Assembly (NCBI GenBank): GCA_964251965.1
Contig: CAXULQ010000007.1
Coordinates: 124,001 to 188,000 of the forward strand
Source of the DNA: Mucilaginibacter_A sp964251965
Lineage (GTDB): Bacteria > Bacteroidota > Bacteroidia > Sphingobacteriales > Sphingobacteriaceae
Length of the DNA stretch: 64,000 bases
Direction: 5' to 3'
In this document: one piece after another, positions 18,644-27,706 of the stretch
How positions within the stretch are numbered: the stretch's first letter is position 1
How the letters are laid out: every line of letters begins with the position of its first letter
The notes under the pieces: model-generated
What the model was told of the DNA's origin: nothing
Databases searched by the model: none
The model's input: the letters and a program-made list of their open reading frames with translations, nothing else
Program-made: the position numbers and the translations under genes

Positions 18644-18671
18644 AAAAAGCCCGGAAATTTCCGGGCTTTTT
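18644..18671. terminator. Rho-independent terminator, bidirectional
   Basis: AAAAAGCCCGGAAA is followed at once by its reverse complement TTTCCGGGCTTTTT, giving a perfect 14-bp inverted repeat with a T-run on either strand. It lies between the convergent metal hydrolase and glgC genes. Confidence 0.93.
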
Positions 18672-18691
18672 ACTTTAGTTCATTTTTTATT

Positions 18692-19960
18692 TTAAATAAT
18701 CGTCCCGCTTGGGATAATCGCATTTTTCTTTACCACAATAATTCCTTCTGTAACCGTGTAAGTGCCAAAATCGCCGTCTTCCAAATGGCTGCCTCCGTTA
18801 ATTTTCACATCGTTTCCTATGTTGCAATTTTTGTCCAGGATAGCATTGTTAATGTAACAACGTTCGCCAATGCCCATAATTGGTTTACCTTGCAACTTGT
18901 ACTCTGCAATTTGTTCCAGCGTTTGGTAATAATCATTCCCCATTACATAAGTATTCAGGATTGTGGTACCGATGCCGATGCGGGTACGGATACCAATAAC
19001 AGACCTGGAAATATGTGCTGCGTGGATAATACAACCATCAGAAATCATGGCATTATGAAGCGAAGTGCCCGAAAGTTTAGAAGGCGGCAACATCCGCGCA
19101 CGAGAGAAAATGCTTCTTTTATCGAATAAATTAAATTGCGGAATTTCGTCTGTCAACCCTAAATTGGCATCAAAAAAAGAAGGAATGCTACCAATATCGG
19201 TCCAATAACCTTCGTATTGGTAACTTAAAATTTTATGTGTCCCGATAGATTGTGGTATAATTTCTTTTCCAAAATCTGTACGGGTATTTCCTTCCAGTAA
19301 TTCATATAGCGTTTTTCTATTGAAAATGTAGATGCCCATTGATGCCAGGTAAATACGGCCTTTGGCTTGCATTTCTGTACTCACTTCCGATTCCCAGCCT
19401 GGCAGCATATCTGCTTTAGGTTTCTCGATAAATGAAGTGATCATTTGTTCTTCATCTGTTTTCAAAATACCAAAACCGGCCGAATCTGCTTCATCTACCG
19501 GAATGGTTGCGATAGAAATTTCTGCACCTTTTGATTCATGCTCGTTGATCATGTGGTCAAAATCCATCTGGTACAATTGATCGCCGGATAAAATCAGCAC
19601 ATAATCAAACTCATGCGGCGCAAGGTGATGCAAAGACTGCCTAACCGCATCTGCCGTTCCCTGATACCAGGTGGTGTTATGCGGCGTTTGCTCTGCTGCC
19701 AAAATATCAACAAACGAATTGCTGAAAACACTAAAATGATAAGTGTTTTTAATGTGTTTGTTGAGGGAAGCCGAGTTAAACTGCGTTAAAACGTAAATGC
19801 GTTCTATCCCGGAGTTGATACAATTGGAAATCGGAATATCGACTAAACGATATTTACCGGCAATTGGTACGGCTGGTTTAGAGCGCGTAGCGGTTAACGG
19901 GAACAGGCGGGAACCCTGTCCGCCGCCCAATACGATACAGATTACATTTGAGGAAGTCAT
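18692..19960 (-). CDS. glgC: glucose-1-phosphate adenylyltransferase
   Basis: The 422-residue enzyme makes ADP-glucose for glycogen synthesis. The nucleotidyltransferase signature GGGQGSRLFPLTATRSKPAV is near residue 12, IPISNCINSG near 43, and the substrate-binding GTADAVRQ near 102. A C-terminal hexapeptide beta-helix (IIHAAHISRSVIGIRTRIG) carries the regulatory part. Its start overlaps the glgA stop by four bases, so the two glycogen genes are coupled. A form A element at 19110-19123 lies inside the coding region and encodes DKRSI, at the junction after the catalytic domain. Confidence 0.96.
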   Translation of the reverse strand: MTSSNVICIVLGGGQGSRLFPLTATRSKPAVPIAGKYRLVDIPISNCINSGIERIYVLTQFNSASLNKHIKNTYHFSVFSNSFVDILAAEQTPHNTTWYQGTADAVRQSLHHLAPHEFDYVLILSGDQLYQMDFDHMINEHESKGAEISIATIPVDEADSAGFGILKTDEEQMITSFIEKPKADMLPGWESEVSTEMQAKGRIYLASMGIYIFNRKTLYELLEGNTRTDFGKEIIPQSIGTHKILSYQYEGYWTDIGSIPSFFDANLGLTDEIPQFNLFDKRSIFSRARMLPPSKLSGTSLHNAMISDGCIIHAAHISRSVIGIRTRIGIGTTILNTYVMGNDYYQTLEQIAEYKLQGKPIMGIGERCYINNAILDKNCNIGNDVKINGGSHLEDGDFGTYTVTEGIIVVKKNAIIPSGTII

Positions 19961-21381
19961 AATTTAGGTTTTAAGCTTTGGTAAAGTTGAATGTATTCTT
20001 TAGCTGAACGGTTCCAGGAGAAATCCAGGTCCATTGCTTTTGGATATAACAATTGTAATTCGGCAGTGTTCTTAAAAAGTTCGATAGCTCTTTTTACGCC
20101 ATTAAATATTTCGGGCACTGTTGCTGCTTTGCAGCTGATGCCATATCCGCCATTTTCGCTAATGTCAATCACCGTATCTTTTAAACCGCCGGTGCTGTTT
20201 ACAATTGGTATGGTACCATAACGCAAAGCATAAAGCTGGTTTAAGCCGCAAGGTTCTACGCGCGATGGCATCAGTATAAAATCTGCGCCTGCATAAATGC
20301 GGTGGGCCAGTTCCTCATTATAACCAATAAAAGCATTGTATTGACCGGGGAATGCTTCTTTTATGGCACTTAATTCCAGTTCGGTTTCTTCGTCCCCGGA
20401 ACCTAAAACTAAAATACTGACCGGACTTGCCTCATCGGCCATCATCAACCTAAAAATTTCTGGTAAAAGATCGGCACCTTTTTCTACAACCAATCTGCCA
20501 ATAAATGTAAACAGCGGCTGCTCCGGAGAAAACCCAAACTGTTCGCACAACAGTTGTTTGTTCTTTGCTTTTTTTAGGGTAACATTTTCTGCGTTGTAAT
20601 TGGTAGAAATCATGGGATCAGTTTCCGGGTCCCAGATATCTGTATCAATCCCGTTGATGATACCGGTTCCGTGCGCTTTTTCCAGTTCAAACAAAAACTC
20701 CAGTCCGTTAGAACTAACCGATAATTCTTTGAGATAACTTGGCGAAACTGTTGTAAAAGCATCGGCACATCTTACAGCAGAAGCCAAAGGGTTAATGCCG
20801 CCTTTCCAGTCTAACAAACCAGATTTCCAGGGATCAAAATCCGGAAGGTAATAGGAGCGCTGCCAGTTAAAAGCACCGTGGTACTGGCCGTTGTGTATGG
20901 TAAAAGCCGTCCGGATATGCGACAGAGATTTATAACGGGGAGAATAATACAGCAGAAAAGGCACCAAACCAGTTTGATGATCGTGGCAATGGATAACTTG
21001 AGTCCGTTCGCCAGACCATAAAAGCCAATCTAAAAACGCCACTTGAAAAGCTACAAAACGTTCAATATCATCGGCATAACCATAAACTTCGGTACGATCT
21101 AATAATCCGGGTATTTTGATGATGTATAAATCAAAACCTAACTTTTTGGTTCGTTCTTTTAAAACCTCAAAAAAAATAGGCCGGTCTCCAAGAAATGTAT
21201 TTGCCTGAAAAACAGTAAAGAACTTGTTTTCCTGAACAAACTTGCGTTCATAAAAAGGCATTACAACTACAGCTTCTACTCCTTCCTGATTCAAGTATTT
21301 GGGTAGCGCACCGGCCACATCTCCCAAACCGCCAATTTTAGCAACAGGATAACATTCTGCACTTAAATGAATTACTTTCAT
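19957..21381 (-). CDS. glgA: glycogen synthase (GT5)
   Basis: A 474-residue GT-B glycosyltransferase that extends alpha-1,4-glucan from ADP-glucose. It begins MKVIHLSAECYPVAKIGGLG, where the KxGGL motif binds the ADP-glucose phosphates, and has the C-terminal donor site segment FILMPSRVEPCGLNQLYALRYGTIPIV near residue 375 with the conserved Glu. Length matches bacterial GlgA. It is the first gene of the glgA-glgC unit. A 13/14 element copy lies within it at 20352-20365, encoding KEAF. Confidence 0.96.
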   Translation of the reverse strand: MKVIHLSAECYPVAKIGGLGDVAGALPKYLNQEGVEAVVVMPFYERKFVQENKFFTVFQANTFLGDRPIFFEVLKERTKKLGFDLYIIKIPGLLDRTEVYGYADDIERFVAFQVAFLDWLLWSGERTQVIHCHDHQTGLVPFLLYYSPRYKSLSHIRTAFTIHNGQYHGAFNWQRSYYLPDFDPWKSGLLDWKGGINPLASAVRCADAFTTVSPSYLKELSVSSNGLEFLFELEKAHGTGIINGIDTDIWDPETDPMISTNYNAENVTLKKAKNKQLLCEQFGFSPEQPLFTFIGRLVVEKGADLLPEIFRLMMADEASPVSILVLGSGDEETELELSAIKEAFPGQYNAFIGYNEELAHRIYAGADFILMPSRVEPCGLNQLYALRYGTIPIVNSTGGLKDTVIDISENGGYGISCKAATVPEIFNGVKRAIELFKNTAELQLLYPKAMDLDFSWNRSAKEYIQLYQSLKPKL

Positions 21382-21462
21382 ATGTGTTTACCAGGTTTTT
21401 GGGTAGCTCAAGGTAGCAAGTAATTACATAAAAACTACTATCGTGTAAATAAGTTTTTATGT

Positions 21463-24279
21463 TTAATGTGCTTCCAGCCAATTGCTTCCGGTGCCTGTTT
21501 CTACCACAATCGGGATGCTTGTTTTAAAGGCATTCTGCATCAGTTCTTTTACCAAAGGCAGCATGGTTTCCACTTCGCTTTTAGGTACATCAAACACTAA
21601 TTCGTCGTGCACCTGCATCGTCATTTTGGCATCCAGTTTTTTGCTGATGATTTCATGGTGAATATTGATCATCGCAATCTTGATCATATCCGCCGCTGAA
21701 CCCTGGATTGGTGCATTAATGGCATTTCGTTCGGCATAACCGCGAACAGTTGGATTGGCCGAATTAATATCGCGCAAATATCTTCGCCGTCCCATTAAAG
21801 TTTCTACATAACCATTTTCTCTCGCAAAATCCAGCGTACTGCTCATGTACCTTTTAATGCCCGAATATTGGTTAAAATACTGTTCGATAATTTCACTTGC
21901 TTCCTTGCGGGAAATGCCTAAACCTTGCGACAAACCAAAAGCAGATTGGCCGTAAATAATCCCAAAATTAACGGCTTTGGCATTGCGGCGTTCTGTAGAT
22001 GTTACTTCCTCTATTGTCCTTCCATAAACTTTTGCAGCCGTTGCCGTATGGATATCGATGCCTTTAAAAAACGCATCCATCATATTTTCATCTTTGCTGA
22101 TCTCGGCAATTAAACGGAGTTCAATTTGGGAATAATCCGCAGAAAGCAAAATATGGTTTTCGTCTCTTGGTTCAAAAGCTTTGCGTACTTCGCGGCCGCG
22201 TTCTGTGCGGATCGGGATATTTTGCAGGTTCGGATTGTTGGAACTCAGTCTTCCTGTTGCAGCAACCGCCTGGTTATAAGAAGTGTGTACACGACCGGTT
22301 TTTGGATTGATCATCAGCGGTAGAGCATCAACATAAGTTGACTTTAGTTTTTGCAACTGACGGAAATCCAGAATATCACGTACAATATCACTTTTATTTG
22401 CCAGTAAAAGAAGCACGTCTTCACCGGTTTGATACTGCCCGGTTTTGGTTTTTTTAGCTTTTGGATCAAGCATCAGCTTCTCGAACAAAACCTCGCCCAA
22501 CTGTTTTGGCGAAGAAATATTGAACTTTAATCCTGCTTTTTCATAAACCGTTTTTTCCAACTGCGCGAGGTCGCTTTCCAAATGCAAAGAAGATTCTTTT
22601 AACGTATCCTGGTTAATTTTTACGCCTTCAAATTCCATTCCGGCAAGCACATAAATCAATGGATATTCCAAATCGTGCGCCAGTTTTTCTGCATTTACAG
22701 ATTTTAGGATCGGCACAAATGCTTCTTTTAGCTGCAAAGTTATGTCGGCATCTTCCGCAGCATATTCTTTCACTTTTTCAATTTCCACATCGCGCATCGT
22801 GCCTTGGTTTTTTCCTTTTGCACCGATGAGCGCAGTGATGGAAACGGGAGAATAACCTAAATAATTTTCGGAAAGCAAATCCATGTTATGGCGTGTATCC
22901 GGATCGATCAGGTAGTGCGCCATCATCGTATCAAACAACGCGCCCTGCACATTTACGCCGTACCATTTCAATATTAAAATATCAAACTTCAGGTTTTGGC
23001 CGATCTTCATGATCTGCTCATTCTCCAGAACCTGCTTAAATTCCTGAACAATGCTGGTGGTTTCAGTTTGATCGGCAGAAACCGGAACGTAATAACCTTT
23101 TCCAGTTTCTACCGAAAATGATAAACCGACCAATTCGGATTGATTAGGATCAGTTCCGGTGGTTTCTGTATCGAAACAAATAAAAGGATGCTTACTCAGC
23201 AATTCAATTAACTCCTTTCGCTTTTCCGGTGTATCTGATAGAAAATATTGATGTTCCGTATTGTCAATATTTTTGCTGACGACAATTGGCTCCGGCGTTT
23301 CTGTTGCTGCTGATTTTTGTGTGATAAAAGAAGTATTGCTGTTTTCTGTTGGAGTACTAAACAAATCAGCCTGAACGCCAACGGAACCGCGTGCTTCGTT
23401 TACCGAGAAATCTTCTCCAAAAACACGTCGGCCAATTGTCCTAAATTCCAGTTCGGCAAATAAAGGTTCCAGTAGTTCTTTGCTTGGCTCATCAACTAAC
23501 AAAGCATCCTCGTCTAATTCAACTGGCGCATTTAATAAAATGGTAGCCAGTTTTTTAGAAATGATTCCCTGCTCTGCAAAGTTCTCCACGTTTTCACGCA
23601 TTTTGCCTTTAAGCTGATGTGCATTGGCAATCACTTCTTCTACCGAACCAAATTGTTTAATCAGCAGTTTTGCCGTTTTCTCTCCAATTCCCGGAATGCC
23701 AGGAATATTATCAACCGCATCTCCCCATAAACCTAAAATATCTATGACCTGTTCCGGCGTTTGCACTTCCCATTTTTCCAATACTTCTTTTACACCTAAA
23801 ATTTCCATGTCGTTGCCCATTCGTGCAGGTTTGTAAACGAAAATATTTTCGGAAACCAACTGGCAGAAATCTTTATCCGGCGTCATGCAAAAAACGGTGT
23901 AACCTTTTTGCTCGGCTTTTTTGGCTAAAGTGCCAATGATGTCATCTGCTTCAAATCCATCCGAAGTAATTACCGGAATGTTAAAACCTTCCACCAAACG
24001 CACTACGTAAGGCAATGCTAAAGATAAATCTTCGGGCATTGCTTGGCGATGAGCTTTGTAGGCCACAAAATCCGTATGACGTTCGGTAGGCGCATCCGTA
24101 TCAAAAACAACAGCTAAATGGGTTGGTGCTTCTTTTTTAAGGATTTCCATCAGCGTATTGGCAAAACCCATAACGGCGGAAGTGTTGATGCCGCCGGAAG
24201 TAAAACGCGGATTTTTGCTGAGTGCAAAATGCGCCCGATAAATAAGCGCCATGCCATCCAAAAGGAATAATTTTTTCAT
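21463..24279 (-). CDS. polA: DNA polymerase I
   Basis: The protein has 938 residues with all three domains. The 5' nuclease (residues 1-290) contains LFLLDGMALIYRAHFAL and GFEADDIIGTLA. The 3'-5' exonuclease (about 340-530) retains the acidic motif FDTETTGTDP, so proofreading is likely. The family A polymerase domain contains LLSADYSQIELRLIAE (motif A), RRNAKAVNFGIIYG (motif B) and MQVHDELVFD (motif C). Three dispersed-element copies lie inside it: 22403-22416, 22719-22732 and 23323-23336, the last in the linker between nuclease and exonuclease (encoding NTSFI). Confidence 0.97.
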   Translation of the reverse strand: MKKLFLLDGMALIYRAHFALSKNPRFTSGGINTSAVMGFANTLMEILKKEAPTHLAVVFDTDAPTERHTDFVAYKAHRQAMPEDLSLALPYVVRLVEGFNIPVITSDGFEADDIIGTLAKKAEQKGYTVFCMTPDKDFCQLVSENIFVYKPARMGNDMEILGVKEVLEKWEVQTPEQVIDILGLWGDAVDNIPGIPGIGEKTAKLLIKQFGSVEEVIANAHQLKGKMRENVENFAEQGIISKKLATILLNAPVELDEDALLVDEPSKELLEPLFAELEFRTIGRRVFGEDFSVNEARGSVGVQADLFSTPTENSNTSFITQKSAATETPEPIVVSKNIDNTEHQYFLSDTPEKRKELIELLSKHPFICFDTETTGTDPNQSELVGLSFSVETGKGYYVPVSADQTETTSIVQEFKQVLENEQIMKIGQNLKFDILILKWYGVNVQGALFDTMMAHYLIDPDTRHNMDLLSENYLGYSPVSITALIGAKGKNQGTMRDVEIEKVKEYAAEDADITLQLKEAFVPILKSVNAEKLAHDLEYPLIYVLAGMEFEGVKINQDTLKESSLHLESDLAQLEKTVYEKAGLKFNISSPKQLGEVLFEKLMLDPKAKKTKTGQYQTGEDVLLLLANKSDIVRDILDFRQLQKLKSTYVDALPLMINPKTGRVHTSYNQAVAATGRLSSNNPNLQNIPIRTERGREVRKAFEPRDENHILLSADYSQIELRLIAEISKDENMMDAFFKGIDIHTATAAKVYGRTIEEVTSTERRNAKAVNFGIIYGQSAFGLSQGLGISRKEASEIIEQYFNQYSGIKRYMSSTLDFARENGYVETLMGRRRYLRDINSANPTVRGYAERNAINAPIQGSAADMIKIAMINIHHEIISKKLDAKMTMQVHDELVFDVPKSEVETMLPLVKELMQNAFKTSIPIVVETGTGSNWLEAH

Positions 24280-24363
24280 TGGAAATAAAATTGCACAGAT
24301 GTAAATAGATTACACTGATTGCTACAATTTTAAGGATTTGGATTGATTAGGCGATGCGTAAAA

Positions 24364-24933
24364 TCAGAATCTGAAGGCACAATTTTCGGCATGGTCGTTT
24401 ACCATTCCTGTGGCCTGCATGTGTGCGTAGCAAATGGTGGAGCCGAAAAATTTAAAGCCGCGTTTTTTCATGTCTTTGCTGATCGCATCAGAAATTTCGG
24501 TTGTAACTATCGGACCGCTATTGATTTGTTTTGTGTTGATTATTGGTTTTCCATCCGGCATAAAACTGTACAAATATCTGTCGAACGAGCCGTATTCTTT
24601 TTGCACCTGTAAAAACAGCATGGCATTGGTTATAGTGGAAGTTATTTTTAAACGGTTGCGGATGATGCCAGCATCTTGCATCAATCTTTCTACGTCTGCT
24701 TCTGTAAAAGTTGCTACTTTTACGGCATCAAAATCTGCAAAAGCCTTTCGATAATTTTCTCTCCTACGCAAAATAGTCAGCCAGCTTAAACCAGCCTGAG
24801 CTGATTCGAGCACTAAGAATTCAAAAAGAACTTGGTCATCATGTACTTCTTTGCCCCATTCTTCATCGTGATATTTGGTGTACAGTTCGTTAGTTCCACA
24901 CCAGGAACATCGGGTAATTAAATTTTCTTCCAT
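24364..24933 (-). CDS. tag: DNA-3-methyladenine glycosylase I
   Basis: A 189-residue base-excision repair glycosylase that removes 3-methyladenine. The N-terminal RCSWCGTNELYTKYHDEEWG carries the first zinc Cys and the base-binding Glu region, LESAQAGLSWLTILRRR forms the helix-hairpin-helix area, and FKFFGSTICYAHMQATGMVNDH supplies the remaining zinc ligands. The ATG at 24933 (MEENLITRCSW) matches family starts better than the upstream one, which falls inside the terminator of the neighbouring gene. It lies 84 bases beyond the polA start, on the same strand. Confidence 0.95.
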   Translation of the reverse strand: MEENLITRCSWCGTNELYTKYHDEEWGKEVHDDQVLFEFLVLESAQAGLSWLTILRRRENYRKAFADFDAVKVATFTEADVERLMQDAGIIRNRLKITSTITNAMLFLQVQKEYGSFDRYLYSFMPDGKPIINTKQINSGPIVTTEISDAISKDMKKRGFKFFGSTICYAHMQATGMVNDHAENCAFRF

Positions 24934-24945
24934 ATTCCTTAAATA

Positions 24946-24976
24946 AAAAATGCTGCCTAATTTAAGCAGCATTTTT
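24946..24976 (-). terminator. terminator of the WxG lipoprotein gene
   Basis: AAAAATGCTGC and GCAGCATTTTT form an 11-bp stem around a nine-base loop, with a T-run on the minus strand. It ends the small lipoprotein gene just before tag begins. Confidence 0.85.
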
Positions 24977-24982
24977 TATAAT

Positions 24983-25279
24983 CTATCTTGCAGGCCGCCA
25001 ACCGCCTTTTACCCAAATATGGCCGTGGCTATCATGGTTCCAGTGGCCGGGGTGATAGCTGTAGTTAGGGCGTGGCCTGCTCCAGTAGCCAGGTTGTACT
25101 ACATAGCGGCCACCGCTCCAGTAATATTCCGGTTCTATCCAAATAGCACCGGCGTAAGGAGGGGCAGAGCGCGTGTAAACATAAGGCGCAGGGCGTTCGG
25201 ATACGTAATAACTACCGGCGCACGATGCAAACATCATGGCCAAACTACCTATCAGCATCATTGATTTAATCGTTTTCAT
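24983..25279 (-). CDS. small YxWxGxW-type lipoprotein
   Basis: A 98-residue lipoprotein with signal peptide MKTIKSMMLIGSLAMMFASC and Cys at residue 20. The mature part is rich in Tyr, Trp, Pro and His, with repeats such as YYWSGGRYVVQPGYW and YHPGHWN, as in the YxWxGxW repeat family of small envelope proteins. The role is unknown; related proteins are often stress induced and attached to the outer membrane. It has its own terminator, so it is probably a single-gene transcript. Confidence 0.85.
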   Translation of the reverse strand: MKTIKSMMLIGSLAMMFASCAGSYYVSERPAPYVYTRSAPPYAGAIWIEPEYYWSGGRYVVQPGYWSRPRPNYSYHPGHWNHDSHGHIWVKGGWRPAR

Positions 25280-25372
25280 AACTTTTGTTTTTAGTTATGA
25301 CCATCGTAAATCTTTAGCGTTTAGTCGCTTTAGCAATTTGTTCTTTGCTTTTAAATTTTTCCATTTTGGCCG

Positions 25373-25386
25373 ATACTTCTTTTATC
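25373..25386 (-). repeat. dispersed element, form A, next to the alkyltransferase-like stop
   Basis: ATACTTCTTTTATC abuts the stop codon of the alkyltransferase-like gene on its 3' side. It is an exact core. Confidence 0.75.
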
Positions 25387-25722
25387 CTATAAATTTAGTT
25401 CGATCGCCGGGTCCCAAAACACTTCTTTAAAATTTTTGATTTGATCGTCTTCTACTACAATTCCCTCGCTTTCTAACAATTGCTGCATCAGGTTCGGACT
25501 TCCAAAATGTTGTTTACCCGTTAATAAACCTATTCTGTTTACCACACGATGCGCGGGCACCGGCGGAAAAACACGAATAGAAATGCCCATTGCATAACCA
25601 ACCATTCTGGATGAGCCTTTGGTTCCTAAAAATTCTGCAATCGCTCCGTATGAAGTTACCCTTCCAACCGGAATCTGGCGCACCACCCGGTAAACGCGTT
25701 CGTAAAAGCTGTCGTTTTCCAT
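25387..25722 (-). CDS. alkyltransferase-like (MGMT family) DNA-binding protein
   Basis: A 111-residue protein matching the C-terminal DNA-binding domain of O6-alkylguanine transferases (FYERVYRVVRQIPVGRVTSYGAIA, then SRMVGYAMG). The active-site motif PCHRV of true transferases reads PAHRV here, so the acceptor Cys is Ala. This is the mark of alkyltransferase-like proteins, which flip alkylated bases and flag them for nucleotide excision repair but do not repair them. It sits beside tag and trmB. Confidence 0.92.
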   Translation of the reverse strand: MENDSFYERVYRVVRQIPVGRVTSYGAIAEFLGTKGSSRMVGYAMGISIRVFPPVPAHRVVNRIGLLTGKQHFGSPNLMQQLLESEGIVVEDDQIKNFKEVFWDPAIELNL

Positions 25723-25730
25723 TGTTAGTT

Positions 25731-26381
25731 TTAATCAAACGAAAACTTTAGGTAATTGATGCTCTTGTTGTTTTGCAGATACTTTTTTTCGTAATAAGTT
25801 TTGATGGATAGAATTTCATCGGCATATTCAGAATCATAAAGATCAGTTGTAGCAACATGTAGCTTTAAATGATGTTCAGTAATGTTTGTTAAAGTATAAG
25901 TATATAAAGCATTATCATCGGTTTTTAAATGGATAAATCCGCCAGGGTTTAAAATGTTCCGATAATTTACGAGGAAACGGGGAGAAGTAAGGCGTTTTTT
26001 TTCGCGGCCTAATTGTGGCTGCGGATCAGGAAAAGTGATCCAGACTTCAGAAACTTCATCTGTGTCAAAATATTCTTGGATTTGCTCAATTTGAATTCTG
26101 AGGAAAGCCACATTGCTTACATTTTCTTCCAGTGCTGTTTTTGCGCCTCGCCAAATTCGGTTTCCTTTATAATCAATACCAATAAAGTTTTTTTCCGGAA
26201 ACAGCCGCGCCATTTCTACAGCGTATTCTCCTTTTCCGCAAGCAAGTTCCAACACTATCGGATTATTGTTCTCAAAATATTGTTCGCGCCATTTACCTTT
26301 TAAAGCATGGCCTTCCTGTAATTGTAAAACGTTTTTAAAGGTTGAAATCTCTGCAAAACGTTTTAATTTATCTTTTCCCAA
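25731..26381 (-). CDS. trmB: tRNA (guanine-N7)-methyltransferase
   Basis: A 216-residue SAM-dependent enzyme that forms m7G46 in tRNA. Seen are the SAM-binding loop VLELACGKGEYAVEMARLFP (near residue 43), GIDYKGNRIWRGAK, and the catalytic motif WITFPDPQPQLGREKKRL near 114. The start is a TTG before GKDKLKRFAE, the conserved N-terminus of Bacteroidota TrmB; no ATG lies upstream in frame. It is followed after eight bases by the alkyltransferase-like gene. Confidence 0.94.
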   Translation of the reverse strand: MGKDKLKRFAEISTFKNVLQLQEGHALKGKWREQYFENNNPIVLELACGKGEYAVEMARLFPEKNFIGIDYKGNRIWRGAKTALEENVSNVAFLRIQIEQIQEYFDTDEVSEVWITFPDPQPQLGREKKRLTSPRFLVNYRNILNPGGFIHLKTDDNALYTYTLTNITEHHLKLHVATTDLYDSEYADEILSIKTYYEKKYLQNNKSINYLKFSFD

Positions 26382-26462
26382 CAGTAAATATTTAGGTGTT
26401 AAAAATAGCTTTGGTAAAGAAATATTTAAAGCATAAATCCTGGCAGCTATTAAACTATGGCC

Positions 26463-26496
26463 AATAAAAAAGCAGGTTATATTTAAAGAACCTGCT
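26463..26496 (-). terminator. terminator after the holin-like/hypothetical pair
   Basis: AGCAGGTT (26471-26478) and AACCTGCT (26489-26496) pair around a ten-base loop. Read on the minus strand, the stem is followed by six T residues. It ends the transcript of the two genes upstream. Confidence 0.85.
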
Positions 26497-26521
26497 TGTA
26501 ATATTTTAAGTAGAATTGTTT

Positions 26522-27043
26522 TTAATCGATACTTTTAATAACAACAGGTGTGTTTATTTTTACCGGAACTGTAGTCTTGATACTCTTTTTAGCAGGTAAA
26601 AATTTTGCTAATAAGCTTTCGACAGGTTTTATTTTTGATGCTACCGTATCTGGTATTTTTACGTTGGAAACCATCGTTTTGAACTTGTCCCAACCAGAAG
26701 CTACAGAATCTTGGTTGATATAACCGGAAGCTTTTTTGGATAAAAATGTAACAATTGACCTGGTAATAAAGCCTGATCCTCTAAACAAAGTTTTGTTTAA
26801 AGTTAACGGAAGCAAGAAATTAGAAAGTGCACCAATAATATCTTGGTTAAGTAAGCCCTTTACGTTTAACGATTTTTCTGTAGTACTGCCCGAAGATTTT
26901 GGAAAGGCAGAAAGTATGGTTTTATAGATAGTTGAAGGACTGCTGAAACGTTGTTTAATGGCTGCTTCCTGTTGTACATTTAAAGTTTCTAAACGTACAA
27001 TCTCGTTTCTTAAATCATGAATACTTTTAATTGGTACAATCAT
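26522..27043 (-). CDS. conserved hypothetical protein
   Basis: A 173-residue protein with no recognised domain. The first 30 residues form a charged coiled coil (SIHDLRNEIVRLETLNVQQEAAIKQRF). The middle contains two weakly hydrophobic stretches (GALSNFLLPLTLNKTLFRG and SIVTFLSKKASGY), and the C-terminus is Lys/Pro/Val-rich. Its start overlaps the stop of the holin-like membrane gene by four bases, so the two are made together, probably as parts of an envelope or stress-related complex. Function unknown. Confidence 0.75.
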   Translation of the reverse strand: MIVPIKSIHDLRNEIVRLETLNVQQEAAIKQRFSSPSTIYKTILSAFPKSSGSTTEKSLNVKGLLNQDIIGALSNFLLPLTLNKTLFRGSGFITRSIVTFLSKKASGYINQDSVASGWDKFKTMVSNVKIPDTVASKIKPVESLLAKFLPAKKSIKTTVPVKINTPVVIKSID

Positions 27044-27390
27044 TTGCTGTTATTTTTGAAGAATTTTGTAATAAAAAAACCAATAAGCGGGGCCTCTATA
27101 TATTTGGCCTTTAATACTATAACTAAAACGGCCAGTATAATAAACAGTAAGGTAACGCAGCCAAATCCTGCCCAGTAAGAACCGATGATATGCCCTAAAA
27201 ACAAAGCAAGGGTTAAACTAAGAAACACCAATATAAACAAGCCCAATACTGCAAGTATAGTGTAGGCAATTGCACTTGCAATGATACCGGTTGCTTGGTC
27301 TATTACTTTATATTTAACCAGCCTGATACGGGTTTCAATGTATTCTTTTATCTGCTCTATAATTGGAGGATTAGTTTTGTTTTGTTCCAT
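27040..27390 (-). CDS. phage-holin/YqjE-like small membrane protein
   Basis: A 116-residue protein with an amphipathic N-terminus (IIEQIKEYIETRIRLVKYKV) and two strong membrane helices (residues about 36-64 and 70-92) separated by GHIIGSYW. This matches the putative Actinobacterial Holin-X/YqjE type found in many non-phage genomes, usually in stress-response clusters next to a coiled-coil partner. No phage genes are nearby, so lysis is unlikely. Confidence 0.75.
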   Translation of the reverse strand: MEQNKTNPPIIEQIKEYIETRIRLVKYKVIDQATGIIASAIAYTILAVLGLFILVFLSLTLALFLGHIIGSYWAGFGCVTLLFIILAVLVIVLKAKYIEAPLIGFFITKFFKNNSK

Positions 27391-27655
27391 GAGATGTAAT
27401 GTTAGTATGCGTTGGATATGATGGTAAAATAAACAATTCTTTATTTATGATAGCTGCTTATGTTAAAAACCATTTTACCTTGAAATAATGCCAAGTAGTT
27501 TGATGTGTTACAAATTATACTTGTAAAAATAGCTAACTAATGATTGTTAATAATGTTTGCCGTAAATTTTAATTACTGCTTTAAACAAAATATGTAGTAT
27601 TGTTCGAAACAAAAATTATATTTTATTAGGTCTTGGAATAAAAATTTAAGCCATA
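27391..27655. other. intergenic, no gene seen
   Basis: This AT-rich spacer lies upstream of the holin-like gene and beyond the outer membrane protein's terminator. It has no ORF worth calling and no dispersed element. A promoter for the holin-like gene must lie here, but no full TAnnTTTG box was found. Confidence 0.5.
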
Positions 27656-27688
27656 AAAAAAGCTCCGGTTAATATCCGGAGCTTTTTT
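27656..27688 (-). terminator. terminator of the outer membrane protein gene
   Basis: AAAAAAGCTCCGG and CCGGAGCTTTTTT form a 13-bp stem with a seven-base loop. It lies 18 bases beyond the stop of the minus-strand outer membrane gene. Confidence 0.93.
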
Positions 27689-27706
27689 GTAAAGAATAGT
27701 TAAAAG

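Noticed and set aside
27040..27390. prophage lysis gene
   Set aside because: The holin-like domain is common in chromosomal stress genes, and no other phage gene lies nearby.
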